A model generated the notes under the pieces. That model was not told the DNA's origin and did not search any database. It saw only the letters and a program-made list of their open reading frames with translations. The position numbers were made by a program, and so were the translations under genes. 64,000 nt of DNA, from positions 3,160,001 to 3,224,000 of the forward strand of contig CAIIXF020000006.1 of NCBI GenBank assembly GCA_903813345.2, in the 5' to 3' direction. This stretch comes from Owenia fusiformis. Lineage: Eukaryota; Annelida; Polychaeta; Sabellida; Oweniidae. Of this stretch, positions 10,376 through 22,745 are shown piece after piece (the stretch's first letter is position 1; the number at the start of each line of letters is the position of its first letter).

Positions 10376-12119
10376 TAATATCTTACTCTACCGAGCTGAC
10401 AGAAGTTCTTGAAGAGAAAAAATCGAGGCCATTTTGACTAAACACCGTGCTGAGTATAATACGCTATATATTTGAATCAATACATAATTTATTTGTTGTT
10501 ACCTTATTTTGCTCCTTCAACAGTCTGTTGTAGTAAATCAATATTCTATTAGACAACAAAACTTTTGAATTTAGATTGCAGCCATTTTAGGTCTCGCAAG
10601 ATCTCGTGACTTTCGAAAGTAAAGGTCTGATACAAAATAGTCACGTGATCTTTTAGCGGCAATGCCCATGCGCATGTAAAGTACAATGTGCATGTGCATG
10701 CATGTGCAAAAGTTAAAAAATGGTGCATACCAGGTCTGGAATTTCTCCACTTTTTTTACACAACAAGTGTCACCACACATCATGAAAAGGGCAAGTTATA
10801 TTCAATTATCTTCTTAAATACCATTACTTATTCCAGCGCGCCTGCTGGAAGTTGGAGAAAACCACCTCACAAAACGGTATATTTGAACGTTCCCTCAGCT
10901 AGCTTTTGAGCCAGCTGTGTTCAGTAAATAATTTCTTATGTTGATTTAAACTTGATGATATATACTACAGGGTGGCCCAAAAACCAGTACCCAAGTTTAA
11001 AGCGTTTCATGAGCGACCAAAAAATTATTCACTCTGGATTTCTAAATTGCAAAAAATGGAGGGAAATTTGGCACCTTCAAAAGAGGTACATTCATACAAG
11101 TATGGTGCATAATTCAGCAATAATACTTATTTATTTTTAATTTAATTAATTATCAACTGTGTATTACTCTTAGATGAATTTATGATGACTCAGTCTATCA
11201 TTTTAGTGCAGTTGTGACTGCAATATGGAGGGAAAGGAGCATGTGGGTTATCGCAAACAATTTCAGAAGGTTATATCTTGGATTATGACTATTGTGGGAA
11301 ATTTAGAAATTCCCCACTTTTTGTTATTTTTAAGGCCATTTTTATTCATAATTAGCACTTCATGTGCTGCTAGTAAGTTAAGGAGTAAACTAAGAGTAAG
11401 TGCAAATCTCAAAGAGTAACTTAGGAGTAAGCTGGGAGTAAGAGTAAGAGTAACCTTACTCTTTGCTTGTGCAGGAACCCTTGTCCTAGAATTGGTCAAC
11501 CTGTAGGAGAAATAGGCCACATGGTTATGAGTCATCGGCAATTAAAGGATCTGTGATTGGCATTGTCATGGTGATTTCCCACAATGCATCACCAAATGGA
11601 GTAAACACACCAGCTTAGTCCAGCTGTAGCCAATCAGATCGCTTCCTTATGCATCTCATTAGTGGGTTGAGATAGCACATGATCTGAACACCCGATGTTA
11701 GTCTGGCTGGAGTAGTTGAAGTGTAAGGACCTGTAGTGTCATTTACAGAAGCTGGCTCAAGAAGTTGATGGAAGATTGTGATTTTCCTGGTGGAATTGAT
11801 GTCAATTCAAGGAGTGTTGAACTCTCAAAAGGAGGATAGAGTTTAACCAAGTGACGGACGGAGTTTATTGGATTATTTCACACTGTTTGTGGCTGAAACA
11901 GACAGTGACACATGGATATTTAGCCATTTGGCCAGAGATGTTATTGGCGTCCAGGGAGAGCTGCTAGGGAGATTGCAGTCTAGAGGCGCTTAGAGGACGT
12001 TTGTCAGAGTTTGTGAGTGTTAATCTAGTTTTATAATTCCTTTTTGTGATAGAATTGAAAGGTTTTAACTTGATTCTTTGTAATTCAGCGTTGATGTTGG
12101 CGGTTGCATCATACAGTTC

Positions 12120-12212
12120 CCACAATCCCTTGAAAGCCCGCCATCTTGGATGACTTCCGGTCCACGTGTAATTCCGCCATCTTGGATGACTTCCGGTCCA
12201 CGTGTAGTTCAA
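12120..12212. repeat. Short tandem duplication
   Basis: CGCCATCTTGGATGACTTCC followed by GGTCCACGTGTA occurs twice with a period of about 37 bp. It lies just before the polypurine array. Confidence 0.7.
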
Positions 12213-12533
12213 GTCTAATCTCACGTTTACTCCTTTGCCTTACGGTATCTACCAGTGAGCTCAGAGTACTTGTTACTCTAAGCAGAACTACCAGAGAGTA
12301 AGGCAAGAGTAATCAGTGAGTTCGGAGAGTAACCTGGACCAGAGGAGTAAATGGCAGTGGCTAGGAGTAAAGAAGAATAGCGGGAGCAAAACCTTAGCAG
12401 ATGACAGACGACTAAATCACGTTTACTCCTTGGCCTTACGGTATCTACCAGTGAGCTCAGAGTACTTGTTACTCTAAGCAGAACTACCAGAGAGTAAGCT
12501 AAGAGTAATCTGTGAGAACGAGGAGTAAAGAAC

Positions 12534-13600
12534 CGTGGTCGGGAGTAAAGAAGAGTAACCCAGGCTGAAGAAGAGTAACCCTGAGTAGAGCAGAGCAGCG
12601 AAGAGTAAAGAAGAGTAACCCAGGCTGAAGAAGAGTAACCCTGAGTAGAGCAGAGCGGCGAAGGGTAAAGAAGAGTAACCCAGGCTGAAGAAGAGTAACC
12701 CTGAGTAGAGCAGAGCGGCGAAGAGTAAAGAAGAGTAACCCAGGCTGGAGAAGAGTAACCCTGAGTAGAGCAGAGCGGCGAAGAGTAAAGAAGAGTAACC
12801 CAGGCTGGAGAAGAGTAACCCTGAGTAGAGCAGAGCGGCGAAGAGTAAAGAAGAGTAACCCAGGCTGAAGAAGAGTAGAACAGAGTAAAGCAGAGCAGAG
12901 CGGAATAAAGAGTAACCAGAGCAGAACAGAGTAAAGCAGAGCAGAGCGGAATAAAGAGTAACCAGAGCAGAACAGAGTAAAGCAGAGCAGAGCAGATAGG
13001 AGTAAAGAGTAACCAGAGCAGAGAAGATAGGAGTAAAGAGTAAGCAGAGCAGATAGGAGTAAAGAGTAACCAGAGCAGAATCTGAGTAAGCAGAGCAGAT
13101 AGGAGTAAAGAGTAAACAGAGCAGAGCAGATAGGAGTAGAGAGTAACCAGAGCAGAATCCTGAGTAAGCAGGGCAGGTAGGAGTAAAGAGTAAGCAGAGC
13201 AGGGCAGATAGGAGTAAAGAGTAAGCAGAGCAGAATCCTGAGTAAGCAGGACAGATAGGAGTAAAGAGTAAGCAGAGCAGAGCAGATAGGAGTAAAGAGT
13301 AAGCAGAACAGAATCCTGAGTAAGCAGGACAGATAGGAGTAAAGAGTAAGCAGAGCAGAGCAGATAGGAGTAAAAAGAGTAAACAGAGCAGAACAGATAG
13401 GAGTAAAGAGTAAGCCGAGCAGAACAGATAGGAGTAAAGAGTAAGCAGAGCAGAATTCTGAAGAAGTAGGGAAGATAGGAGTAAAGAGTAAGCATAGCAC
13501 AGCGGAAAGGAGTAAAGAGTAAGCAGAGCAGAAAGGAATAAAGAGTGAGCAGAGCAGAATAGAGTAAAGCAAAACAGAGTCAAGAGGAAGCAGAACAAAC
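12534..13600. repeat. Polypurine minisatellite (~1.1 kb)
   Basis: Five to six copies of a 60-bp unit (GAAGAGTAACCCAGGCTGAA plus GAGTAGAGCAGAGCGGCG) are followed by many 25-50-bp units of GCAGATAGGAGTAAAGAGTAA. The + strand is overwhelmingly A and G. All three - strand frames stay open for about 400 codons (Leu/Ser/Tyr-rich) simply because the repeat lacks stops. I regard these as non-coding. Confidence 0.9.
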
Positions 13601-15730
13601 AGAGTCGAACATAAAGCACAGCAAATAGCAGAGACGAAACCAAAACAGAATAGAGAGTAAAGTCGAGTAGAGAACAACGAGAGAAGAGCAACAACACAAC
13701 TTACATTTGATTATTATATGGACACTTGTGTTTTATTTGTTTAATCATAGCGTTAATAAATTATAAAAAACCTATATATTTGAATTTTGTATATAAATGT
13801 GTAACCACCTCCCCTTTCAGTGAAAGCAGTACCACCAAACCAGGTCTGCACCCACATAAAACCAGTGAGAATCCCATATTAAATAAATTGTTCGTGACCC
13901 GACCACAACCACACTACCAGAATCTGGCCAGGTCCGACACTATTTTCTGACAATGAAGACAAGTTTATCTTTTAGATCAATTCATTATCTCAATGAAAAT
14001 TATGCACAGTAATAATAAATTCAAACAAACTCGGAGATATTTAACTAGCAATTAACCCATCAACACACTTTTTACCCCATTTTGAAGATGTTGACCCCAT
14101 TTTCACCAAAAATGCAATCATATTTTACAATGTTTAATGCATTACTATTCTTTATTTTGATGTATCAAATAGTTCTTGAAAGAAAAACTTAATTGCATTA
14201 AGATAAGAGTTCCCCATGTTATTTCTCCATTGAAAAATCTCATGCTATCCATTGGTTTCAGTTCATTTTGGTCATCCAAATTGAATATCTTTAAAGTCCC
14301 TGGAGCAATCAAATTTTCCTTTTAGGATATCGAACATGTCTCAAAGCACATTCTAATTATGCATTCAACAATATAATAATAGGTTGCATTTTTGGTGAAA
14401 ATTAGGTCAACATTTTTGAAAAAGTATGTTGATTGGTCCATTGCCCCTTCAATATCACTTAGGTCTGATTAACTAAATTATCATTATATATACTTTTCTT
14501 GAAGATAATGAATGGATCTAAAAGATACACCCATGTTCATGATCAGAAAATATTCATAATTCAAGTTAGAATCGTTTGAAATTGTTTGCGATAACCTACG
14601 TGCTCCTTTGGGAATTTTCATATTTTGATTTTTGGTCGCTCATGCACCCATGGTGTCAATTTCAGTCTCTAACTCCAGGAGAAAACAATGGTTTTTAATT
14701 AGAAGGAGTCATTTTGTTAGGAAATGATTTATCTTTAAAATGATATATAATACATGGCATGGTTTAACATTATATCATATGAATCATATATCTTTAATCT
14801 TGGGATTGTTTTTTTTGGCCCACCCTGTACACGTATATACATGTATATCTTTTATTGACTCAATAATCATGTTATATAAATGGCATATCAGTCACTACAG
14901 TGTACAAATACACATTGTTTAAAACTTGCCAAAACTTGCACCATTTTTCAAATAGACTCGTCTTGAATATACTCAGTCGACCTTTAAGAAAATAATCTTA
15001 AAAAGAACACTGTTAACATACTCATTTTAAATGCTTGAAATAAGGTATCAAAAGTCAAGCATGGTGTCAAACATTGAGTGCCTAGCTTTGTAATACTTTA
15101 ATCTTGGAAAGGTTATTATCTCAACTTTTGATTATGGGACAAAAATCCTTATCTGTAGTTTCAGTGTAGTATCAGTGTCTACAAGTGTGTATAAGTAAGT
15201 GAAATATATTTTCAGCTCATCAGTTAAAAAATAGTGGTAATAGGTATGACAGGTATAAAGAATGAAAATACTTACTATGTGCCACCAAAATATGTTATAT
15301 TTTCTGTAAGTTGTAAAAGTATATTACATGTATTAAAGCCATTATGCGCTGTAAGGCAACAGAACTGCATCTGTGGTCATAACAAGAATGTTTCATAATG
15401 TGTAGAACTTTTTGGTTTGACAGTGTATATTTATTTTCACTAATTTGAAGGCTATAATTGTTGTCAAAATTTGACACCAAGGTTTCCAATGTCTCAACAA
15501 TAAGGTAGTAATTCACTGGCAAATTGTAGTTCCATACAATGTTCATGAGCAATGATTTGACAAGTGTTCCCAATTAGAATATATGTTGAATTTCGCAATT
15601 GTTTTCTGAAAGTATGGCTATATTATACTGTTCTCAAATTTTTGAGTAGATTACAATTATGGTATTGTTTTTCTGATTTGTGCCTCATAAAATTTAAAAT
15701 GGCTGCCTAGAGCACAAATGTTTTGATATT

Positions 15731-15878
15731 ACAAATAGTGACTGCCATTGAGGGCAATAGTGTAAATTATTTCCCTGAGGGGATATCCTCTACAATGTAC
15801 ATAGTAGTACATTGTAGAGGATATTCCCAAGAGGAAATCATTTACACTATTGCTCGAAATTAGGCAGTCACTATTTGT
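15731..15878. repeat. Near-perfect 148-bp palindrome
   Basis: ACAAATAGTGACTGCC at the left is mirrored by GGCAGTCACTATTTGT at the right, with the hairpin tip near TACATAGTAGTACA. Arms of about 70 bp. Confidence 0.85.
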
Positions 15879-16202
15879 TTTATTATATACCCTATACTGA
15901 CTCTTGTTCCGTTTCCTCTGCGAAGGCCAAAAAGTCTTAGAAAGCCCCCTCCCTGGGTCCATTGTTAGCATTATAAGCTGTGACATCATCAGATGCTCAA
16001 CAGAAATTTTTGCCTCTGAGACTCTCACTTGACAAATTCAATCGCATTTAACACGCGGAATAGATTATCATAACACTTGAAATTACACAGACGTATTGAG
16101 CTTAGGGAATTTTATACACGTTGCTTATATTGTATCGTTCACGCACGTCTGTCATGGTGAACGGAGCTGATTTGTGTTTGTGCTCATCCTCCATTTTTAT
16201 CG

Positions 16203-17400
16203 TACCTAACAAAAGGTACGATATTGTAGTCAGCTTGACGGGTGGCGGGCGGGCGGGCGGCGGGCGGGCGGCGTCTCACTTTTCAGCTTGTCTACAGGTT
16301 TCCAGCCAAACCATTTGAGGGATTCAACTGAAATTTTCAGGGATGTTTGTACATATCAACGTCAAGAACTGATTAGTTTTTGGGCATTCTGGGTAAATCT
16401 TAAGGTGGCCATTTTGGATTTTCCGTCCTAAAATCTTCACTTTCAAGACTTGTCTACAGGTTTCCAGCCAAACCATTTGAGGGATTCATCTGAAATTTTC
16501 AGGGATGTTTCTACATATCAACGTCAAGAACTGATCAGTTTTTGGGCATTCTGGGTAAATCTTAAGGTGGCCATTTTGGATTTTCCGTCCTAAAATCGTC
16601 ACTTTCAAGACTTGTCTACAGGTTTCCAGCCAAACCATTTGAGGGATTCATCTGAAATTTTCAGGGATGTTTCTACATATCAGCGTCAAGAACTGATTAG
16701 TTTTTGGGCATTCTGGGTAAATCTTAAGGTGGCCATTTTGGATTTTCCGTCCTAAAATCTTCACTTTCAAGACTTGTCTACAGGTTTCCAGCCAAACTAT
16801 TTGAGGGATTCATCTGAAATTTTCAGGGATGTTTCTACATATCAACGTCAAGAACTGATTAGTTTTTGGGCATTCTGGGTAAATCTTAAGGTGGCCATTT
16901 TGGATTTTCCATCCTAAAATCTTCACTTTCAAGACTTGTCTACAGGTTTCCAGCCAAACCATTTGAGGGATTCATCTGAAATTTTAAGGGATGTTTCTAC
17001 ATATCAACGTCAAGAACTGATTAGTTTTTGGGCATTCTGGGTAAATTTTAAGGTGGCCATTTTGGATTTTCCGTCCTAAAATCTTCACTTTCAATACTTG
17101 TCTACAGGTTTTCAGCCAAACCTTTTGAGGGATTCATCTGAAATTTTCAGGGATGTTTCTACATATCAACGTCAAGAACTGATTAGTTTTTGGGCATTCT
17201 GGCTAAATTTTAAGGTGGCCATTTTGGATTTTCTGTCCTAAAATCTTCACTTTCAAGACTTGTCAACAGGTTTCAGCCAAACCGTTCAAATTTTTACATA
17301 TGTTACACAGTGATAAGTTCTAGAGCTGATTAAGTTTTCTGCGGCCATCTTGCTTTCTTGGTCAACAAGACCACAATGCTGTGTTTCAGGTACGATATTG
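16203..17400. repeat. 162-bp minisatellite with GC-rich head
   Basis: Six full copies and a partial one of a 162-bp unit begin CTTGTCTACAGGTTTCCAGC at 16287, 16449, 16611, 16773, 16935, 17097 and 17259. They are preceded by a (GGGC)n-type run at about 16241-16273. The word GGTACGATATTGT occurs on both sides (16214 and 17389), suggesting one composite element. Confidence 0.9.
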
Positions 17401-17983
17401 TTCACGTCTGCGCAGTGATGATGTGCAGACGTTTCCAAGGGTAATAGAAGTTGCAATCGTGACATCAGCGGGCAATAGTTCAAATGTATATTCCCGCTGA
17501 CGTCACATTTGAGGAAATATAACTTTCCGAGGGAAATAGTAAATCACGTGACTAGGTATTGACCAATCAGGATTAGTGTTACATATTGGGTATATAATAA
17601 GAAATTATATTCACTTCATCATGAAATATTTTTAGGCCTTTACTGTATTACCACCTTAATTTAACAATAGTAAATGTTTAAAGCTTCATTAATGAACCCT
17701 GTGGGAATTAATGGATCACAAATCAATGTATAAGAGAGTAATTTCAATGTTGATACAATATATAAAATGCAGAGAAGTGTTAATTGGTTTTAACAATAAC
17801 CTTATCTAATTATTTGTATTTAATTAAAATGGCTTCATATTTGATTACTTTTGTTGAGTTTAATCACCGTTACCATGGCATAACTGTGAAGTAACGGTGG
17901 ATGAAATGCGATTTTTCTAAAGGAAAAATTCCAGAACAAATTTTGAATCTTTTGATTCTTTGAATTTCACATATAAACGAGCT

Positions 17984-18056
17984 ATGTCTGGAAGAAATTG
18001 TATTGTATTGTTTGGAATGCTGGGAATGTATATGGTTGCAGTGGAATCAGTGTTGG
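17984..18056 (+). CDS. WSC gene 1 exon 1: signal peptide
   Basis: ATGTCTGG start; 24 codons plus one base, ending GTGTTGG|GTAAGT. MSGRNCIVLFGMLGMYMV plus AVESVL is a hydrophobic secretion signal. The copy-2 exon begins with the same MS and ends with the same ESV pattern, supporting the start. Confidence 0.78.
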
Positions 18057-18247
18057 GTAAGTTTCATTTTACTTATTTTTCACATTTTCATACCTTAGAT
18101 CTAGGAAAGCATAATTCATATGTGTTCATGTATCATACGATTATCTAAATTAGGTGAAACAATTGTCAGGTAATAGCATTCCGTTCATAGCAAATCAAAT
18201 TATTTTTTGATATTATTTTGAAAAAATTGATGCATAATTTTTTTCAG

Positions 18248-18370
18248 TTGAAAGTCTTTTTATTGGATGTTATAAAGATAATCCAGATAATCATCCAAAA
18301 AATCGAGATATGCCTGGCCATTGGAGAGTCAGCAACATCGGAGAATGCATCATACTTTGCCATACTAGAG
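18248..18370 (+). CDS. WSC gene 1 exon 2: first half of WSC domain
   Basis: The acceptor is TTTTTTTCAG and the donor ACTAGAG|GTATAT. It encodes VESLFIGCYKDNPDNHPKNR and DMPGHWRVSNIGECIILCH, containing the first three WSC cysteines. It aligns throughout with copy-2 exon 2, but is one codon shorter. Confidence 0.82.
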
Positions 18371-18786
18371 GTATATCAACTCATATTTTGCTCTTGTATT
18401 GTAACAATTCTTTTTTTATTGAACAATTCAATTTTATAGAACAGTCAGTGATACATGTATAGATTATTTCGCATTTCTTAAAAAAAAGATTTTTTGTGTA
18501 GAATGATTTTCTTGAAAGTGTTTAACTTATTGTGTTTACCTTCATATCATTAGTTTGTTAACAGTCCCACCACCAAAAAGGTAACTCAGGTTAAATAATA
18601 ATTTGTAAAAATATGAAATTATTGCTTGATGGATAGGTTTAGTTTAACATATCCTCTGAACATTTCTGAGTAATAAATACAAGCTTTATTAAATTAACAA
18701 AATTAGATTTTCAATGTTGGTTTACGATCACATTGAATTTTGAATATTTACTCCTGTCTTACACGTTAATGAATTATATATTATAG

Positions 18787-18951
18787 GACGTAAATATGCT
18801 GGACTCCAGTACTTTTGGCAGTGTTTTTGTGGTAATAGCTATGGATTGTATGGAGAAGTTGATGGATGTACAGTGAAATGCGATGGTTGCGCTTCACAAA
18901 TATGTGGAGGTTATGCAAGAAATTCAATCTACAATTCCACAAATGTAGCAG
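18787..18951 (+). CDS. WSC gene 1 exon 3: second half of WSC domain
   Basis: The acceptor is TATATTATAG and the donor GTAGCAG|GTATGT; same 165-base length as in copy 2. It encodes YAGLQYFWQCFCGNSYG and VKCDGCASQICGGYARNS, with the CxCG and CGG signatures of WSC. An N-glycosylation sequon (NST) follows. Confidence 0.85.
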
Positions 18952-19907
18952 GTATGTAAAACATTTGTATAGATTTGTGAAGGTGACTTTCACTTCATTG
19001 CTATGGATTTCCTTTTCTCTAAATTAAAGAATCACTGTCAATTATATAAAGGAGTAAACCATTTTGGTGTTTTGGAACCATTTTTCTCTTAGATGCACCT
19101 TAATGTAAGAGTGCCACTTTAAAAAAATGTATATCTAAATGAACAAATAAATAAATATTGCATTGCTCACATTGGGAAATATAATTTATATTAATTCATA
19201 TGTATACCAACCACCAGATTTGCTCACTTTTGCCTCATTAAATTAATGGGAGAATCAGACAAAGGAATTGAGAAAATTGCAAGCAATATTCACCTTCCAA
19301 TGAATCCCTTACCAGCTCAAATATAATATCTCCCAAAAGATAAGTGATATGTTATCAATTGGTGAAGTTATTTAAGATTCTAATATAATATGTGAGGTCA
19401 CAATGCTAGAACAATTGATTTACTGTTAAAATTCATAAATGCAAATACATGGAGTTGTTTTTCTTGTCTGTTTATCATATAAGAGAGACTATACGATATC
19501 AATTTTTAACAATGAACAGAATAAAACTTTCGCCCATATATTGCCCCATAAATCAAAAATCCCGGTCTTTATTCTTTATTACAAAGTTCAAAAATGAAGG
19601 GAAACGTTTAAATTCTCCCAAATAATTAAAATGGCAAAAATATATACAGTATAGGCAATTGTTTGCATTATTGTAAAAATCTTTATTTTTCCTCAAATAA
19701 AATTTATACTTTGGTATTTTTTAGAAAATAGACAAAACAAGGAATATCCAAAATATGCTATAATTGAAACAATTTTGTCAAGATCATGATGACAATAACG
19801 ATGGATACTTGTATATTGCTATATCTGATTCTGCGTTTAATCTGATTGAAGTTTGGACAGGAAGTTTGGTATTGGTGAAGTGATGGATTTCTGAATATAT
19901 TTTGCAG

Positions 19908-20386
19908 GAATAATTGACCAGTGTCCACCAAAAACCTCACCACCAAGTCAGACAACACCAAAGGATGAAGTAGTCACAACTGAAATGACAACATATGTAT
20001 CAGAATATAATGTAACAACTGCACTGTATGTGTCAACAGAGACATTGGATGATCTGACAACAATCTCAACTGAAGCAACAGAAGTACAAAATGATGTGAC
20101 AGCAGTCCTAAATGTAACAGCAGAGGTACTAAATGATGTGACAGCAGTCCAAAATGTAACAACAGACATACCAAATGATGGATCCGAATCTAGCACCTAT
20201 AAGAGACCAAAGCGTTTAGTCCTAGAACCAACTGAGGCGAAATATGCAGCAGTTTTAGGAATTCCTCCATTTTTTATCATAATAGCTATCATCATAATAG
20301 TCGTTAATGCTGATCTTAGAATATTGTATAAGCATACTAGGAAGGGCTTTAATAATATCAAAAAGGGCCTTACAAATTTCAAATAA
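19908..20386 (+). CDS. WSC gene 1 exon 4: stalk, furin-like site, membrane span, tail
   Basis: The acceptor is ATTTTGCAG; it ends in TAA at 20384-20386. It opens IIDQCPPK, then a Thr-rich stalk with short imperfect repeats (VTAVLNVTAEVLND), YKRPKR, and a hydrophobic run around IPPFFIIIAIIIIVV, followed by a basic tail ending KKGLTNFK. Fewer stalk repeats than copy 2 account for most of the length difference. Confidence 0.85.
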
Positions 20387-22433
20387 TACAAGTATGATTT
20401 GTGCCAAAGATCACCCATTGTACTTTCAAAATAAGCACAAAAAGTGAAACATTGAGAATTTCTAAGAAGTGCATGTGGAGACATTGGTGGACATCTTTCG
20501 CCAATTATAAATGGAAAAAAGAGTTCAAAACCATGTAGGAAAGGAAAGATACTCAAGTCTAGGAATCCATTTTATTGTAAACGTCCCATGTAGGTTCTTT
20601 GGGCAATGTGCTCTATATTCCATAAACGATGAAAGATATCTTTGAATGATTTCTAGAGCGTGTACCATAAAGGTCACTTAGTCTTAAGTCTTGCAGAAGT
20701 TACATGGCATCAACATACATGTTACGACATGGATGATGTCCTTAATCAATGCTCTAGGGGTCTGGATAACTGCTACAATGCGAATGTTGAAGTTGTTCAC
20801 TGCTCGTTCCAGCATATTTAGGGGTGTTTTGTAATTCTAAAGCATTTTTCTTTATTTTAAGGAAGGAAAAATTGTTCTACACCCCCAATACGATCAACAT
20901 GGAGTCCCTTTGGATATGTGTGACAATCAAAGTAGATTCCACATGGAATCCACACTATTCCATGTGAATAAACATGGAAAAACTTTCCCAATTTCAAGTT
21001 GATCAACTTGCCTAAAATCCAAGCAGATTTCACATGAAATCCATGTGGGTTTCACAAGGATTCTAGGTGGATCCTCGAGGCACAGGTTCCATGTCGATGT
21101 AGATGGGCTCTGTATTTAATGTTTTTTGAGCAGTAAACAACTTCAACATTCTCATTACAGCAGTTCTCCAGAACTGTGGAACATGGATTGAGCATATCTT
21201 CCATTTATCAGGCATGGCTGTTGATGCCATGTACCTTTTGCAAGACTTAGACTGAGTGACCTTTGTGGTACCCCCAAAAACTTTAGACTTGCCTCTAAAA
21301 CATATGAGAATATTAGCCCATGAATGCAAGATATAACTGAGATATAGCCAATGTTCCAAGGGTTCACCTTTTGGACCACCCTGTGTATTGTCAATTCTTT
21401 GCTTATTTTCCCCAAGTTGAGTAAGGTTTAGAACCTTATTGAAAGAGCTAAATAAAGTTGAACTATTGCTTGGATTGATTCGAAAATTTTCAAATTCTAA
21501 AATGATTGGCTGATTATGTTAAAATCGCTTACCAGCATTGATTGAGCTGCTTCTGTGGACAGTGCCGTTTATCCAATTCTTCAAAAATGTTTAAATCATC
21601 GTTCAATGGAAACTATACCCCATTGACTCTGTAGATTTGACATGTCCTAACGTAAATGTCATTTATCTAGTTACTTGTAAAGGATGTGGTTAAAACTGAA
21701 GACCCTTTTCATGTCTGTATGCCTATGAATGACTTGATTTCATCTATCCCACATATTTTATGAGTACCAGTATCTACAATTATTTTTGATGTCATGTTTA
21801 CATATTTGAGTAAAGAGAGTATTTTTTGTAAAACATAATGATAAAATTAATTAGGAATGGATGTATAAACAAAATTATTATTTTATTGTCCAATGATTGT
21901 ACATTTTACTTCAGTTTGCAAAATAAATTATTGTAGCTTTTTTGTACTTTATTTACATTAGACAGACATGGAGAATTGTTATTAATGAATGCAATAACTA
22001 TGGGGTATCTTGGCTATTTTTTAAATTGAAACACTTGATTCATGTTCTAGGTAGCTTATTTCACAAGCAACAATGAACTTGCCTGCATTTTTTTCCGATG
22101 ATTGACAATTTTCAATGACATCTTATAACATGTTACATAAACATCATCCCCTCTTCCTTCCTCCCTCCCTCTTCCACTTTTTGCATTTTGCCTCTGTTTA
22201 CCAATCAGGGTGCCCCTCCTAATCTTAAACTAGGAATCTGCCCCTGAATAAACAAACACTGAAAAACAGCCTTATGCTATGGCTCTGATATAAATTGTAT
22301 CGAGTTTATTAAGTAGTGTTTAATCTCTGCTAGAATATCTGTGGAGCATCAGTAGGTGACACATGATTTCTGATCAATAAATTCCAAAATAATTTTTAGA
22401 TATTTTGAATTTTATCTGGAAAACAACAATACT
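20387..22433. other. Spacer between the two WSC genes
   Basis: No exon seen. It includes a segment ending GGACCACCCTGTGTA (about 21380), another mariner-type terminus, and a copy of a dispersed repeat (about 21710-21800, TCTATCCCACATATTTTATG) also present near 27060 and 59440. The rest is AT-rich without recognised features. Confidence 0.5.
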
Positions 22434-22515
22434 ATGTCTGAAGGAAATTTGATTATTATGTTGAGAATGTTAGGAATACACATGATGTATATGGTTATTG
22501 CTGAGTCAGTGCAAG
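22434..22515 (+). CDS. WSC gene 2 exon 1: signal peptide
   Basis: 27 codons plus one base from ATGTCTGAAGG to GTGCAAG|GTAAGT. MSEGNLIIMLRMLGIHMM and YMVIAESVQ form a hydrophobic leader. The donor and its flank (GTAAGTTTCATTT) match copy 1, showing the paralogy extends into the intron. Confidence 0.78.
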
Positions 22516-22745
22516 GTAAGTTTCATTTGCTTAATTTTGACATTTTTTATGTTGTTGGTGTATTTTTATAAGATTAATTAAGTTGATTACATCAATGAAA
22601 TGTTACATAATAGCAATTCAAAGTTAGCAATATTGCTAGAATAACAATATTCTAATGTGAAAAATCAATTTTATTTTGTAGCACTTTTAATGTTTTCTTT
22701 ATTTTAGTTATTTAGAATTGTGATGCCTTCAATTATTTTTTTCAG

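Larger units (their letters stand above)
10968..14827. mobile_element. 3.9-kb TA-flanked unit with divergent inverted ends
   Basis: It opens CAGGGTGGCCCAAAAACC and closes GGTTGTTTT-type sequence with TTTTGGCCCACCCTG; TA flanks both ends. Sub-terminal words are also inverted: CATGAGCGACCAAAAA and GGTTATCGCAAACAATTTC occur on the left (about 11010, 11247) and, reversed, on the right (about 14635, 14590). The interior holds the polypurine minisatellite and no transposase frame. It could alternatively be two separate solo elements in opposite orientation. Confidence 0.5.
17984..20386 (+). other. Gene span: nested WSC-domain type I membrane protein, copy 1 (4 exons, 279 aa)
   Basis: Exons 17984-18056, 18248-18370, 18787-18951 and 19908-20386 join in frame, all introns phase 1, with GT-AG borders throughout. 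Order: a hydrophobic N-terminal signal (about 1-24), a WSC domain (about 29-113) with FIGCYKDN, GECIILCH, YAGLQYFWQCFCGNSYG and QICGGYARNSIY, then a Thr/Val/Asn-rich stalk, RPKR (220-223), one membrane span (about 234-256) and a short Lys/Arg-rich cytosolic tail. WSC domains are Cys-rich, putatively carbohydrate-binding modules known from yeast stress sensors and animal proteins such as Kremen. The ligand is unknown. It lies wholly within an intron of the RhoGEF gene and on the same strand, with its paralogue 2 kb downstream. Confidence 0.82.

Noticed and set aside
12278-13697. Three overlapping - strand open frames of about 390-407 codons
   Set aside because: All three frames stay open because the polypurine repeat has no stop words on that strand. 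The products are Leu/Ser/Tyr repeats without a domain, and there are no splice or start signals.
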